Shown: piece after piece, positions 41,051 through 49,955 of the stretch | How positions within the stretch are numbered: the first letter of the stretch is position 1 | Layout: each line of letters starts with the position of its first letter | Assembly: GCF_004684095.1 (NCBI RefSeq) | Contig: NZ_SRII01000002.1 | Coordinates: forward strand, 372,692 to 436,691 | From: Hymenobacter sp. UV11 | Lineage (GTDB): Bacteria > Bacteroidota > Bacteroidia > Cytophagales > Hymenobacteraceae | Direction of reading: 5' to 3' | DNA: 64,000 bases | Notes under the pieces: model-generated | Seen by the model: only the letters and a program-made list of their open reading frames with translations | Told to the model about the DNA's origin: nothing | Databases searched by the model: none | Translations under genes and position numbers: made by a program

Positions 41051-43819
41051 TTGAAAAAATTTACGCTATTAACATTTTTATTGGCCGCTAAATCTGCATT
41101 TTATGTATTTGGGCAAACTCCAATTAAAACGGCAAATGATTACATTCGGCCGTATGTGGAAAATTTTCAATATGGTACTAATCTAGGATATTATAATGCT
41201 GCCTGGAGCGACGAGGTGCTGGCCGCCACGGCTCAGGGCCTCGGGGGGCACACCCTGCGCCCTACCCTCCCCGAAGAATTTGTAGAGCGCTACGGCTACT
41301 CCATCCGGGCCTCCACGTTCAATTCTTACGTGGGTACCTACGGCATGAAGGAGCTGACCTGCTTTGTAGAAGGCCCCTCGGCCGCGCACCGCGACATGAC
41401 GCGCTTCCCCAACACCGATGGCCCGTCGAAGCTGTTTGCGAACCTTTACGAACCCATTTGGAACAGCGACGGCACCGTCAATGCCAACAACTACTACGCC
41501 ATCTATCTCTTTAAGCTCCAGCAGATTTATGGTGATAAGGTGCGGTTTTGGGAGGTCGTAAACGAGCCCGACTTTACGTCCGACCAGGCTGATATAGATG
41601 CGTGGCGCACGCGCGCGCCGCAGCCCGGCGAGCTGGTAAACCTGCAGGCCCCTATTTACCACTACATCCGCATGCTGCGCATCAGCTACGAGGTGCTGAA
41701 AAAGTACCACCCCGAGGCGTACATCACCACCGGGGGGGTAGGCTACTCGCAGTTTGTGGACGCGCTGCTGCGCTACACCGACAACCCCAACGGCGGCACC
41801 GTAACGGCCCAGTACCCGCAAAAAGCCGGCGCTTACCTCGATGCGCTGAGCTTCCACAGCTACCCCGCCTACAAGCTGCACTATTGGGACAACAGCATTA
41901 GCGGCTTTCGCTACTCGCGCACCTCCGACTATGCCGCCGAAATGGTGATGGCCGACCGCGACTCGATGGCCGCCGCCTTGAGCCGGCACGGCTACGGCAC
42001 CACCTACCCCGCCAAATACCTGTTGATGTCGGAAACCAACATCGGCCGCCGCACCTCCGACGACCGCACCGGCTCGGACGATATGCAGCGCAACTTTGGC
42101 ATCAAAACCCTGGTGCTGGCGCAGAAAAACAACATCCGGCAGGTGTACCTCTACCAGCTGGGTGAGTCGGTCAATGCACCGACGCCGGGCACCTCCGTAT
42201 CGGGCGACGAGGAGCTGGCGCTGATGGGCTTGTTTGAAAACCTGAAGCGCGACGCGCCAGGCGCGCAAAAGATAACGCAGCTTGGCCAGGCGTTCGCCAC
42301 CACTTCCAAGCTGCTATATGGCTGGACCTACGACGCGGCCCGCACCGCCGCGCTGGCCCTGCCCGCCACGCTCAACGGCGCGGCCTTCAGCAAAGACGGC
42401 GCATATACGTATGTGCTGTGGGCCAAGGCCTTATATGATACCTCGGAGTACGCCAGCGCCACGTATTCCTTCCCGGCTACCTGGCGCCTGGCCAACTTGC
42501 AGCGCTACGACTGGAACTACGCCAGCACGGCTACCCAAACCACCGTGGCGGCGCAGGGCATCGCGCTGTCGGGCACGCCGATTTTCCTGCGGGCCAGCGC
42601 CGCCAACAGCTTGGCCGTGGCAAGCATCAGCCCAGCCAATGGCGTAGTAGGCACCACCGTCACGCTGACGGGCACCAACCTGGCGGGAGCTACGAGCGTA
42701 ACTTTCAACGGCACTGCCACCAGCACCTTGGGCAGCAACAGTGCCACGCAGCTGGTACTGAGCGTGCCGAGCGGCGCCACCAGCGGCCTCGTAACCGTAA
42801 CCACGGCGGCCGGCACTTCCAACGGGCTGTTATTTACCGTTGACCCCTGCCCGGTAGCGACCCTGGCCTACGGAGCCGCCAGCTATTGCCCCACCGACCC
42901 TAACCCTACCCCCTCTCTGACGGGCCCTGTCGGCGGCACCTTCACCGCCCCGGCCGGCCTGCGCCTCGATGCGGCCACGGGAGTGGTGAACGTAGCTGCT
43001 TCCAGCCCTGGTACCTACGCCGTTACGTACAGCGCGCCCGTAGGCAGCTGCCCAGTAGCGGCTACCGCCCAGATAACCATCGCGGCGCCTGCTATCGCTA
43101 CTATCACGGCAGCGGGCCCTACCACCTTCTGCCAGGGCGATGCCGTGCAGCTGGCTGCCCCTGCTGGCGCTGGCAACTCCTATCAGTTTCAACTGAACGG
43201 CGCGGCTATTGGGGGAGCAACGGCTGCCACGTACTCAGCCCGCATCAGCGGAGCCTATACCGTAACGGTGCGCAACGCGGGCGGCTGCGTGGCCACCTCA
43301 GTCCCCGTGGCAGTGGTAGTCAACCTACTACCCCCAACCCCAACCCTGACTCCCCAATACCTGGGCGCTATTACCCGGCTCACGTCCAGCGCGGCGAGCG
43401 GCAACCAGTTTTACATCAATGGCGTGGCTATTCCCGGCGCTACTGCCCCCGTCTACGAAGTGGCTACCCCCGTGCAGCTAGGCGCTTATTCGGTGATGGT
43501 CACGGATGCTACCGGGTGCTCTTCATCTGCCTCACCAACGCTCGTAGTAACTGCGAGCGTGCAGCCCCTACCCGGCAGCTCGCTGAGCATAGCGCCCAAC
43601 CCTACCCCCGATGGCCACTTGCGCGTGGAGCTATCCGGCTATCCGAAAGCCGTGGAGCTCACCGTGCTCAACGCGCTGGGGCAGGTGGTAGCCACCGCCA
43701 CAGTGCCCGCCGGCACCCACGTGCAGCCCCTCAACCTCACCAGGTTGGCCGCCGGTATTTACGTGCTGCGGGCCAAAACCGAAGGCGGACTCGATGTGCG
43801 CCGCATCGTGAAGGAATAG
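41051..43819 (+). CDS. Secreted clan GH-A-like glycoside hydrolase with T9SS sorting domain
   Basis: The 922-residue protein starts with TTG 41051 and a signal peptide ending near FGQ. The TIM barrel (about 30-430) carries the candidate acid/base Glu172 in WEVVNEPDF and nucleophile Glu328 in LLMSETNIG, the clan GH-A pattern. I cannot fix the family (GH39-like or related). An IPT/TIG domain follows (about 515-595), then two Ig/SprB-like repeats (CPVATLAYG..., ATITAAGPTTFC...) and a type A T9SS tail (SLSIAPNPTPDGHLRVEL to the end). The first 50 codons are AT-rich, unlike the rest. Confidence 0.87.
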   Translation: MKKFTLLTFLLAAKSAFYVFGQTPIKTANDYIRPYVENFQYGTNLGYYNAAWSDEVLAATAQGLGGHTLRPTLPEEFVERYGYSIRASTFNSYVGTYGMKELTCFVEGPSAAHRDMTRFPNTDGPSKLFANLYEPIWNSDGTVNANNYYAIYLFKLQQIYGDKVRFWEVVNEPDFTSDQADIDAWRTRAPQPGELVNLQAPIYHYIRMLRISYEVLKKYHPEAYITTGGVGYSQFVDALLRYTDNPNGGTVTAQYPQKAGAYLDALSFHSYPAYKLHYWDNSISGFRYSRTSDYAAEMVMADRDSMAAALSRHGYGTTYPAKYLLMSETNIGRRTSDDRTGSDDMQRNFGIKTLVLAQKNNIRQVYLYQLGESVNAPTPGTSVSGDEELALMGLFENLKRDAPGAQKITQLGQAFATTSKLLYGWTYDAARTAALALPATLNGAAFSKDGAYTYVLWAKALYDTSEYASATYSFPATWRLANLQRYDWNYASTATQTTVAAQGIALSGTPIFLRASAANSLAVASISPANGVVGTTVTLTGTNLAGATSVTFNGTATSTLGSNSATQLVLSVPSGATSGLVTVTTAAGTSNGLLFTVDPCPVATLAYGAASYCPTDPNPTPSLTGPVGGTFTAPAGLRLDAATGVVNVAASSPGTYAVTYSAPVGSCPVAATAQITIAAPAIATITAAGPTTFCQGDAVQLAAPAGAGNSYQFQLNGAAIGGATAATYSARISGAYTVTVRNAGGCVATSVPVAVVVNLLPPTPTLTPQYLGAITRLTSSAASGNQFYINGVAIPGATAPVYEVATPVQLGAYSVMVTDATGCSSSASPTLVVTASVQPLPGSSLSIAPNPTPDGHLRVELSGYPKAVELTVLNALGQVVATATVPAGTHVQPLNLTRLAAGIYVLRAKTEGGLDVRRIVKE

Positions 43820-43902
43820 TTGGCTCTCGGGCCCGGTGCTGCGCTCGTGCGGTGCCGGGTCCGAAGGCTACTCCTGCGTAATGAGACCGGTTAGGGAATA
43901 AG

Positions 43903-44121
43903 CTAATTGGACTTGCCGTCCAGCCGGGCAAAGAATTTTACTCCCATCAGCACCGGGCTCACGACAAGCATCAGCAAGCCCAGCAAGCGTAATAAGCTAA
44001 AAATATTCACGAGCGTGGGTCTGCCCAGGTTTTCCATTTCTCCCATAGCAGCGCCTAGCTGCAGCACGGCGCCCGCCACGAAAGTCAGGAAAAGCTTCAC
44101 AAAGGAGGGTAGCCATTTCAT
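43903..44121 (-). CDS. Small membrane protein of unknown function
   Basis: The protein has 72 residues from ATG 44119-44121. Two hydrophobic helices are predicted (about 6-26 and 42-64), with a charged C terminus (FARLDGKSN). It converges on the glycosidase gene with an 83-base gap. I do not recognise a family, and a longer start at 44163 is possible. Coding status is supported only by plausible membrane topology. Confidence 0.45.
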   Translation of the reverse strand: MKWLPSFVKLFLTFVAGAVLQLGAAMGEMENLGRPTLVNIFSLLRLLGLLMLVVSPVLMGVKFFARLDGKSN

Positions 44122-44362
44122 AGCTAGAAGGTTAGGAATAATGAGAATGTCAATAATACGCAATAATCAGTCATTGGGCTATTTAGGCGAGGCAGCAAGG
44201 TAGCTTGCGGTGTAGCCTAGTGCACGGCTGAAGCCACAGGCTGGCCCAACTTTACGAAAACTCAACCTTCGCAGGTGAAGCTGCGTTAAAGGCAACGCGG
44301 ATTCCCGCAGGAGTGGGCTTACCATCCCGCCCTTTCCTTTTTCAACGCAAATCTTCACTCCA

Positions 44363-44626
44363 ATGAAAAAGCTGCTCATTCTTGCCGCCATGTTGACCGC
44401 CGGCGCTTTCTCGGCTAATGCCCAGACTGGCACGACTACCACCACTACCCGTCAGACTACTACCACGCCGACTACCACCACGACGACGGACCCGATGCAA
44501 ACTACCCCGTCTTCGACTACAGTAGAGTCGACCACAACGACGGCCAACCCGAATACTGCTAACACGATGACGGTACCAGCTAATGCTAAGGTAAAGTCAA
44601 ACCGCAAGAAGACTAAAATCAAGTAA
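44363..44626 (+). CDS. Small exported threonine-rich protein
   Basis: The 87-residue protein has a clear signal peptide (MKKLLILAAMLTAGAFSANAQ). The mature part is dominated by Thr runs broken by Pro, Asn and Ser (from about 22 to 70) and ends in a basic tail (VKSNRKKTKIK). The composition resembles a mucin-like, potentially O-glycosylated segment, since Bacteroidota O-glycosylate exported proteins at D(S/T)(A/I/L/V/M/T)-type sites. No family is recognised. A perfect palindromic terminator follows directly. Confidence 0.65.
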   Translation: MKKLLILAAMLTAGAFSANAQTGTTTTTTRQTTTTPTTTTTTDPMQTTPSSTTVESTTTTANPNTANTMTVPANAKVKSNRKKTKIK

Positions 44627-44644
44627 ACGCTTGATTTAACAAGT

Positions 44645-44682
44645 AAGAAGCCCAGCTGCAAGTACTTGCAGCTGGGCTTCTT
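44645..44682. terminator. Perfect 38-base palindrome terminator
   Basis: Arms 44645-44663 and 44664-44682 are exact complements (core AAGAAGCCCAGCTGCAAGT). The A and T ends fit a terminator serving the Thr-rich gene and the convergent glycosyltransferase gene. Confidence 0.8.
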
Positions 44683-44704
44683 TGCGTTGAGATGGTTGTA
44701 GGAG

Positions 44705-45904
44705 CTAAGCTACTTGCTCCAGAATGCGTTGCATCTGCCGGGCTATGAGTATGCGGTCAAACTCGGTGCGCGCTAGCGCTTGGCCGCGCTCGCCAGCGGC
44801 CAAGCGGCCCTCTGTGTCGGCCAGGATAGCTTGCAGCCGTGCCGCTAGGGTAGCGGCCTCACCAGCAGGCACGTACCAGCCGCAGCCGTGCCGCTCCACC
44901 AGCTTTTTGGTCCAGCCTGCATTGGTCACCACCACCGGCGTGCCCACGGCCAGCGCGTCGTAGAGCTTGGCCGGTGAGTTGGTATCGAGCACCGGCAAAC
45001 CCAGAAATGAAACCACTGCCACATCAGCCAGCGCAAACCAGCTGAATACCGCGTGGCGCGGCTGCCCGCCCACCAGCCGAATGCGTCCCGGCCAGCGCGC
45101 CGCCGCCGCCGCTACCAGCGGCGCAAAGTAGCCGTGCCCCAAAAATAGAAACGTCGCGGCCGGGTCGGCGGCTACCAACGCCTCGGCTGCAGCCACCACC
45201 GTGGGCATGTCGTTGGCCCGCCCAAAGGTGCCGGCATACAGCACTACCTTTTGGCCCGTCAGCCCCTGCGCTTGGCGCAGTTCGGCCACCATGGGGGGGG
45301 TAGGGCAGGCCGCCAGGTCAAGGTCGGTGCCGTTGAGCAGGGTCGTTATTTTAGCGCGGTCAATGCCCAGCCCAGCCACATAATCACTCATGTCAGGCGA
45401 GAGCGGCACAATGTGCGCGGCGCTTTGGTACAGTCGTTTCTCCAGGGCAAACAGCTGCTGCCGGGCCAGCGCCGTGGGCACCGCCCCCATCGCCACCGGA
45501 AACGACGGCCACAAGTCCTGCACCTCAAACACCCACGGCACCCGCCAGTAGCGTGCCACCCGCGCCGCCGCCCAGGCCGCCGTCAGCGGCGTGCTGATGC
45601 CCCACACCACGTCGGGCTGCGCCAGGCGCCGCCCCGCGCGCACCGCCCAGGCCGCGTACTGCACAAACGCCAGCGCCCGCCGCGCCGGCCCCATCTTATT
45701 GTCGTACGGGACGTTGGCCTCCAGCAGCTCCACGCCCGGCGGCACCCAAGGCCACTCGTGCGTCAATTGTTGGGGCCGCCAAGCGGGGGTAGTAAGCAGC
45801 GTTACGCGGTGGTGCCGCGCAATCTCAGCCAGCAGCGTGTAGTGCCGGCTGGTGGCCGGGCAGTCGGGGCTGGTGTGGTACTGGCTAAAAACCGCGATGT
45901 GCAT
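44705..45904 (-). CDS. Glycosyltransferase family 4 protein
   Basis: The protein has 399 residues from ATG 45902-45904. It has a GT-B fold with N-terminal MHIAVFSQYHTSPDCPATSRHY and VFEVQDLWPSFPVAMG, and C-terminal VVLYAGTFGRANDMPTVV and DTNSPAKLYDALAVGTPVVVTNAGW. The latter is the nucleotide-sugar binding region of WbuB-like GT4 enzymes, which add sugars to surface polysaccharide lipid carriers. No other polysaccharide genes are nearby. The longer frame to 45961 lacks a fitting N terminus. Confidence 0.9.
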   Translation of the reverse strand: MHIAVFSQYHTSPDCPATSRHYTLLAEIARHHRVTLLTTPAWRPQQLTHEWPWVPPGVELLEANVPYDNKMGPARRALAFVQYAAWAVRAGRRLAQPDVVWGISTPLTAAWAAARVARYWRVPWVFEVQDLWPSFPVAMGAVPTALARQQLFALEKRLYQSAAHIVPLSPDMSDYVAGLGIDRAKITTLLNGTDLDLAACPTPPMVAELRQAQGLTGQKVVLYAGTFGRANDMPTVVAAAEALVAADPAATFLFLGHGYFAPLVAAAAARWPGRIRLVGGQPRHAVFSWFALADVAVVSFLGLPVLDTNSPAKLYDALAVGTPVVVTNAGWTKKLVERHGCGWYVPAGEAATLAARLQAILADTEGRLAAGERGQALARTEFDRILIARQMQRILEQVA

Positions 45905-45977
45905 ACGGTAAGTGAGTAAATGAGTAATTGAGCAAGTGCGACAGTAGAAAAAATTACTCACTTACTCAGGTACCCAT

Positions 45978-46973
45978 TTACTTCTTGGGTCGGTAGTGCG
46001 AGTCGTTGAGCAGGCGTTGGGCATCTTGCTGCGCCATTAGCTGCGCCAGCGACACGTCGGAATGCTCGCTCATGTACTTGCGCACGATTTGCAGGCCCAC
46101 CCACTGGCCCACGCGGCCGGGGCACGTGCGGTCGATTTCGGGCACGTTGGGCCGCTCGCCTACGTACTTCTGCACCACGAAGGGGGTAGTGGTATAGAGC
46201 AGGTTATTTTCCAGAAAATGCCCCCAGATGCGCGCCTCGTTAAACCGCACATTTTTCAGCTCCTTGCCCGAGTAGCCAATGAGCAGCGAGTCGGGCGCGC
46301 AGGGCAGCACCTGGCCCGCGAAGTATAGGCGCTTCCCCTGGTCTACCATCTGGTCGAGCATCGAAGTGGCCGTCAGCTGGTGCTTGTTGTACTTGCTCGA
46401 CACAGCCAGCGCCAGGGTGGGTAGCACGTTGGCGGGGCGGTAGCGGCGCAGCATATACTGCGGCAGGTCGGGCCGGTAGCTGGCCTGCGGCCCCGCAAAC
46501 CAGTCGAGACTGATTACCAGCAGGTTGTCATTGATAAAAATATCCTTTCCCATTAGCCCACTCACGTAGGTAGCCGCCACGGCCGGCGCCTTAAAATCGG
46601 GGAAATAATACTTAACGCGCCCAAACATGGCCGCCATATCCTGGCGCAGTGCCGCCGAGTCGGCAAAGGCCGTGGCCGTTTGCTGGCTCAGCTTTTGCAG
46701 GTCGGGGTTGGTTGCCAGCTGCGCCAGCGCCTTGGCCAGCGTATCGGCCGGAGCCTGAGCTGCCTGCAAATAATACTGCGCAAAAATCGGGTTGGCGCGC
46801 ATAAACTGCAACCCTTCGGCCGGATTTTTAATCTGGAAAAAGGACCTTTCGAGGTGGTGCAGGGGTAGGGCCACGGCGGGCGCGCTACTGGCAGGGTCGG
46901 GGCGGCAGCCACCCTCTTCGGCGTCGCGCTGGCAACCGGCCAGCAGCCCTACGGCCGCTAGGCTCAGCGCCAT
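45978..46973 (-). CDS. gldB: Gliding motility lipoprotein GldB
   Basis: The protein has 331 residues from ATG 46971-46973 and a lipoprotein signal (GLLAGC, Cys14). The conserved GldB body is recognisable: LHHLERSFFQIKN, YYFPDFKAP, DNLLVISLDWFAGP, LPQYMLRRYRPANVLP, KRLYFAGQVLP, RIWGHFLENNLLYTT, PGRVGQWVGLQIVRKYM. GldB is required for gliding and T9SS function in Flavobacterium johnsoniae and is present in non-gliding relatives too. The ORF start at 47042 lies in the divergent promoter region and was rejected. Confidence 0.9.
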   Translation of the reverse strand: MALSLAAVGLLAGCQRDAEEGGCRPDPASSAPAVALPLHHLERSFFQIKNPAEGLQFMRANPIFAQYYLQAAQAPADTLAKALAQLATNPDLQKLSQQTATAFADSAALRQDMAAMFGRVKYYFPDFKAPAVAATYVSGLMGKDIFINDNLLVISLDWFAGPQASYRPDLPQYMLRRYRPANVLPTLALAVSSKYNKHQLTATSMLDQMVDQGKRLYFAGQVLPCAPDSLLIGYSGKELKNVRFNEARIWGHFLENNLLYTTTPFVVQKYVGERPNVPEIDRTCPGRVGQWVGLQIVRKYMSEHSDVSLAQLMAQQDAQRLLNDSHYRPKK

Positions 46974-47002
46974 GATAAATGCAGATATTTTCAAGCTAAA
47001 GC

Positions 47003-47020
47003 TATTTTTGCACAAAATTA
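47003..47020. promoter_or_regulatory. Adjacent divergent -7-like boxes (gldB and porin-like gene)
   Basis: TATTTTTG on the plus strand (47003-47010) and TAATTTTG on the minus strand (47013-47020) both match TAnnTTTG and lie two bases apart. They point to the porin-like gene at 47076 and to gldB respectively. No -33 element is convincing for either. Confidence 0.4.
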
Positions 47021-47075
47021 CACTTTCCCCACGCGGGGCCACGTTCCGCAGTACTCAATACCTCCACACCTATTT

Positions 47076-47756
47076 ATGAAGAAACTATTGCTTACCCTCG
47101 CGGCGCTGGCCGTAGCCCCCGCCGCCTTTGCCCAGGTCGAAATCGGCCTCAAGGTATCGCCGTCTATTGCATACCTGCGCACTAGCTCGCAAAGTAATAG
47201 CTTCCAAAATGGTAATAGCAAAGTTGGCTTTGGTGGTGGCATTTTCGTCGATTACTTCTTTGGTGAGAACTACGCGTTCAACACCGGGCTCTTCCTAACG
47301 GGTAAGGGCGGTACCTATTCCTACCAGGAACCAATGCCAGCTGGTGCTAAGCCAACTACCGTTACGCACAAGTTAGGTATTGATTACGTAGAAGTACCCA
47401 TCACCATTAAGCTATTTACTAATGAGATAGCGCCGGCTACCCGGCTTTATTTTCAGCTCGGGCCTTCGATAGCCGTGCCGGTTGGCGCCCGCATCAATGG
47501 CGACAAATACTACACGGATAGCTACAATGGTAATGCCCAAACCAAAGCCCTGGACCACGTATTCGCCGTCGATTTGAACGTGCTGGGCTCAATCGGTGCC
47601 GAATACCAGTTGGGGCAGAGCACCAAAGTACTGGCAGGCCTCAGCTATCATCACGGGCTAGTAGACCTCGACCGCTATTTCCAGAAGGACCGGAACTTCA
47701 GCGATGTAAGTATTAAAAATAGCGTTTTTGCGCTGGATTTGGGCCTCAAATTCTGA
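47076..47756 (+). CDS. Outer membrane beta-barrel protein (porin/PorT-like)
   Basis: The 226-residue protein has a signal peptide (MKKLLLTLAALAVAPAAFAQ). The mature part alternates short amphipathic strands (EIGLKVSPSIAYLR, YAFNTGLFLTGKGGTYSYQ, LGIDYVEVPITIKLFTN, LYFQLGPSIAVP) and ends FALDLGLKF with a C-terminal Phe, as expected for an eight-strand PorT-like barrel. It is divergent from gldB. The stop codon lies in the left arm of a family A repeat. Precise function is unknown. Confidence 0.85.
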   Translation: MKKLLLTLAALAVAPAAFAQVEIGLKVSPSIAYLRTSSQSNSFQNGNSKVGFGGGIFVDYFFGENYAFNTGLFLTGKGGTYSYQEPMPAGAKPTTVTHKLGIDYVEVPITIKLFTNEIAPATRLYFQLGPSIAVPVGARINGDKYYTDSYNGNAQTKALDHVFAVDLNVLGSIGAEYQLGQSTKVLAGLSYHHGLVDLDRYFQKDRNFSDVSIKNSVFALDLGLKF

Positions 47757-47907
47757 CCACTGATTAGCACGGATTCCAATGAATTTTACGGGTTTTGTGA
47801 GTGATTAAAAAAGGGCTGCCTTATTAGAGGCAGCCCTTTTTTTAGCTAACGAGTTGTTGAAAATCGTCCGCAAAATCCGATTAATCCGAAAAATCCGCGG
47901 TTCAGAC
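47755..47907. repeat. Nested inverted repeat, family A copy 2, enclosing a terminator
   Basis: The outer arms (47755-47805 and 47861-47907) are diverged but recognisable (GATTAGCACGGATT against AATCCGCGGTTCAG). The inner hairpin 47807-47843 is AAAAAAGGGCTGCC...GGCAGCCCTTTTTTT. Both convergent stop codons (47754-47756 and 47902-47904) lie in or at the arms. Confidence 0.82.
47807..47843. terminator. Bidirectional terminator in family A copy 2
   Basis: The stem GGGCTGCC / GGCAGCCC is extended by A6/T7 runs on both sides, with an 8-base loop. It serves the porin-like gene and rng. Confidence 0.85.
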
Positions 47908-49512
47908 ATCAACCTCTACTACCTCACGGTCTTGGGCGCGCGCCATCGCGGCGGCCGCCGAGTGCAGCTCAATCTGCTCGCCGTGCTCGTCCTCGATGCG
48001 GAAATCGGTGAGGCCGAGGGCAGTATCCTTCATCACCTTCACCCACTTGTAGTACTTCAAGTACCACTTCATCTGCTTGCTTACCAGCCCTTTGGTATAG
48101 TAAGCGTGCAGGAAGGGGTGCACGTAGAGCGTGAGGCCATTCTGGTTTTGGTTTACCAGCAGGTCGTCGATGCTGTTGTCGATTTCGTCCGTCACCTGGA
48201 TGGACGCCGAAATCTTACCCGTACCGCCGCAAGTGGGGCACACCTCGCCGGTCACGATGGTTTCGGCCGGGCGCACCCGCTGCCGGGTTATCTGCATCAG
48301 GCCAAACTTGGTGAGCGGCAGGATGGTAAACTTGGCCTTGTCCTGCTTCATGATGTGGTACACCGCGTCCTCCACCTTCTTGCGGCTCTCAGCGGCGCGC
48401 ATGTCAATGAAGTCCACTACGATGATACCGCCCATGTCGCGCAGGCGCAGCTGGCGCGCTACCTCCTTGGCCGCTAGCAGATTAATCATCAGGGCCGTAG
48501 CCTCCTGGTCGTTTTCCTGGTTGCTCTTCGAGCCCGAGTTTACGTCAATTACGTGTAGCGCCTCGGTGTGCTCAATGACGAGGTAGCCGCCGCCCGGCAC
48601 GCTCACCGTCTTGCCAAACAGCGTCTTAAGCTGCTTCTCAATGCCCAGGTGCTCAAACACCTTAGCCTTATTATTGTGCAGCTTCACGAGCCCGATTTTA
48701 TCCGGCGCGATTTTCTGCACGTACTCCTTCATCTCCTCAAAGCGACCCGGCGTATCCACGACAATCGAGTCAAACGACTCGTTCAGCATGTCGCGAAGCA
48801 TCGAAGAGGTACGGCCTAGCTCGCCCAGCATTTTATCGCGGGGCTGGCCTTTGCGCAGGTTTTCGTAGAGCGAGTTCCAGTTGTCCACCATGCTCTGCAT
48901 GTCGCGGTCGAGCTCAGCTACCTCGTGGCCCTCGGCCACGGTGCGGATGATGACGCCAAACCCTTCGGGCTTAATGCTGGCAATGAGGCGCTTGAGTCGG
49001 TCACGCTCCGTCTTGCTCACGATTTTCTTCGATACCGAGATGGTATTCGTGAATGGCATTAGCACCAAGTAGCGGCCGGCCATCGAAATGTCGGTGCTCA
49101 CGCGCGGGCCCTTGGTCGAAATGGGCTCCTTCACCACCTGCACCAGCAGGTTTTGGCCTTTCTTAAATATGCTATCGGCCTTGCCCACCTTTTCCAGCGC
49201 GGGCTCCAGCTTAAAGTTTTCGAGGCCACCGGTCTGGGCCTGGTGCTTCATCACGCTTCCCACCCATTTATTGAGGGAGGGAAATTGCTCGCCCAAGTCG
49301 CCGTAGTGCAGAAAGGCGTCCTTTTCGGAGCCAATGTCTACAAAGGCCGCGTTGAGGCCGGGCATTACCTTGCGCACGGTACCCAGGAAGATGTCACCTA
49401 CCGCGTAGTTGGTGTCGTTACGGTCGAAGTGGTATTCAATCAGCCGTTTATCCTGGAGCAAGGCAATACGTTCCCCTTCGGGGGTCGAATTGATAATTAA
49501 TTCATTGCTCAA
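47902..49512 (-). CDS. rng: Ribonuclease E/G family endoribonuclease
   Basis: The 536-residue protein starts with TTG 49510-49512 (MSNELIINSTPEGERIALL). The S1 domain includes GDIFLGTVRKVMPGLNAAFVDIG. The catalytic region has VIDVNSGSK and IVVDFIDM, supplying metal-binding Asp residues, and the Zn-link is VCPTCGGTG. The C-terminal RNase E scaffold is absent, so this is the RNase G-like form usual in Bacteroidota. It processes rRNA and mRNA. It lies downstream of the COX24-like, TPR and HU genes on the same strand, a conserved order in the phylum. Confidence 0.94.
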   Translation of the reverse strand: MSNELIINSTPEGERIALLQDKRLIEYHFDRNDTNYAVGDIFLGTVRKVMPGLNAAFVDIGSEKDAFLHYGDLGEQFPSLNKWVGSVMKHQAQTGGLENFKLEPALEKVGKADSIFKKGQNLLVQVVKEPISTKGPRVSTDISMAGRYLVLMPFTNTISVSKKIVSKTERDRLKRLIASIKPEGFGVIIRTVAEGHEVAELDRDMQSMVDNWNSLYENLRKGQPRDKMLGELGRTSSMLRDMLNESFDSIVVDTPGRFEEMKEYVQKIAPDKIGLVKLHNNKAKVFEHLGIEKQLKTLFGKTVSVPGGGYLVIEHTEALHVIDVNSGSKSNQENDQEATALMINLLAAKEVARQLRLRDMGGIIVVDFIDMRAAESRKKVEDAVYHIMKQDKAKFTILPLTKFGLMQITRQRVRPAETIVTGEVCPTCGGTGKISASIQVTDEIDNSIDDLLVNQNQNGLTLYVHPFLHAYYTKGLVSKQMKWYLKYYKWVKVMKDTALGLTDFRIEDEHGEQIELHSAAAAMARAQDREVVEVDV

Positions 49513-49576
49513 CGTAGTAGGTTAGTTAAAGTAGCCAGCCCGACCCCGAACAGGGGGTAGAATGCCCCGAAACCGG

Positions 49577-49761
49577 CAAAAGGGAAGCCAGGACCACGTA
49601 TGTCCTAGCTTCCCCTCGCGAGCCACAGCTACTGCCCCACAGGGGGCAGTCCGGCACACCACGGTAGTCGTCCGCGTGGCGGAGGCTACGTGAGAGATAG
49701 ATAAGCGACTGGCGCGTTAGCGACCGGCTGCCTACCCCTTACTCCGCACTAAGTCAGAAGA
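49577..49761 (-). other. Structured intergenic segment between the COX24-like gene and rng
   Basis: On the minus strand this gap has a tight hairpin (49631-49650, ACTGCCCC/GGGGCAGT) and then a 13-bp stem with one mismatch (49582-49614) followed by four T. It could be the 3' untranslated region and terminator of the COX24-like gene or a small RNA. No protein frame was recognised in the full 49513-49761 gap. Confidence 0.35.
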
Positions 49762-49851
49762 TTACTTCTTCTTGTGGCGGTTTTTGCGCAGGCGCTTTTT
49801 GCGCTTGTGGGTGGCAATCTTATGGCGTTTACGTTTCTTACCGCAGGGCAT
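49762..49851 (-). CDS. AURKAIP1/COX24-like small basic protein
   Basis: The 29-residue protein starts MPCGKKRKRHKIATHKRKK and ends NRHKKK; more than half the residues are Lys, Arg or His. It matches the tiny Bacteroidota proteins annotated as AURKAIP1/COX24-domain, related to mitochondrial ribosomal protein mS38, so a ribosomal association is likely. It sits between the TPR gene and rng on the same strand, its usual place in the phylum. Confidence 0.88.
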   Translation of the reverse strand: MPCGKKRKRHKIATHKRKKRLRKNRHKKK

Positions 49852-49955
49852 TGTCGTGGTGAGTTAAAGTGTAGATATGAAGAGTCCTGAGAACGAGTCA
49901 CTGGTTTGGGGGCGTAAAAGTAACGCTCCTTTAGCCAGTTGCCCGCATGCAGGGG

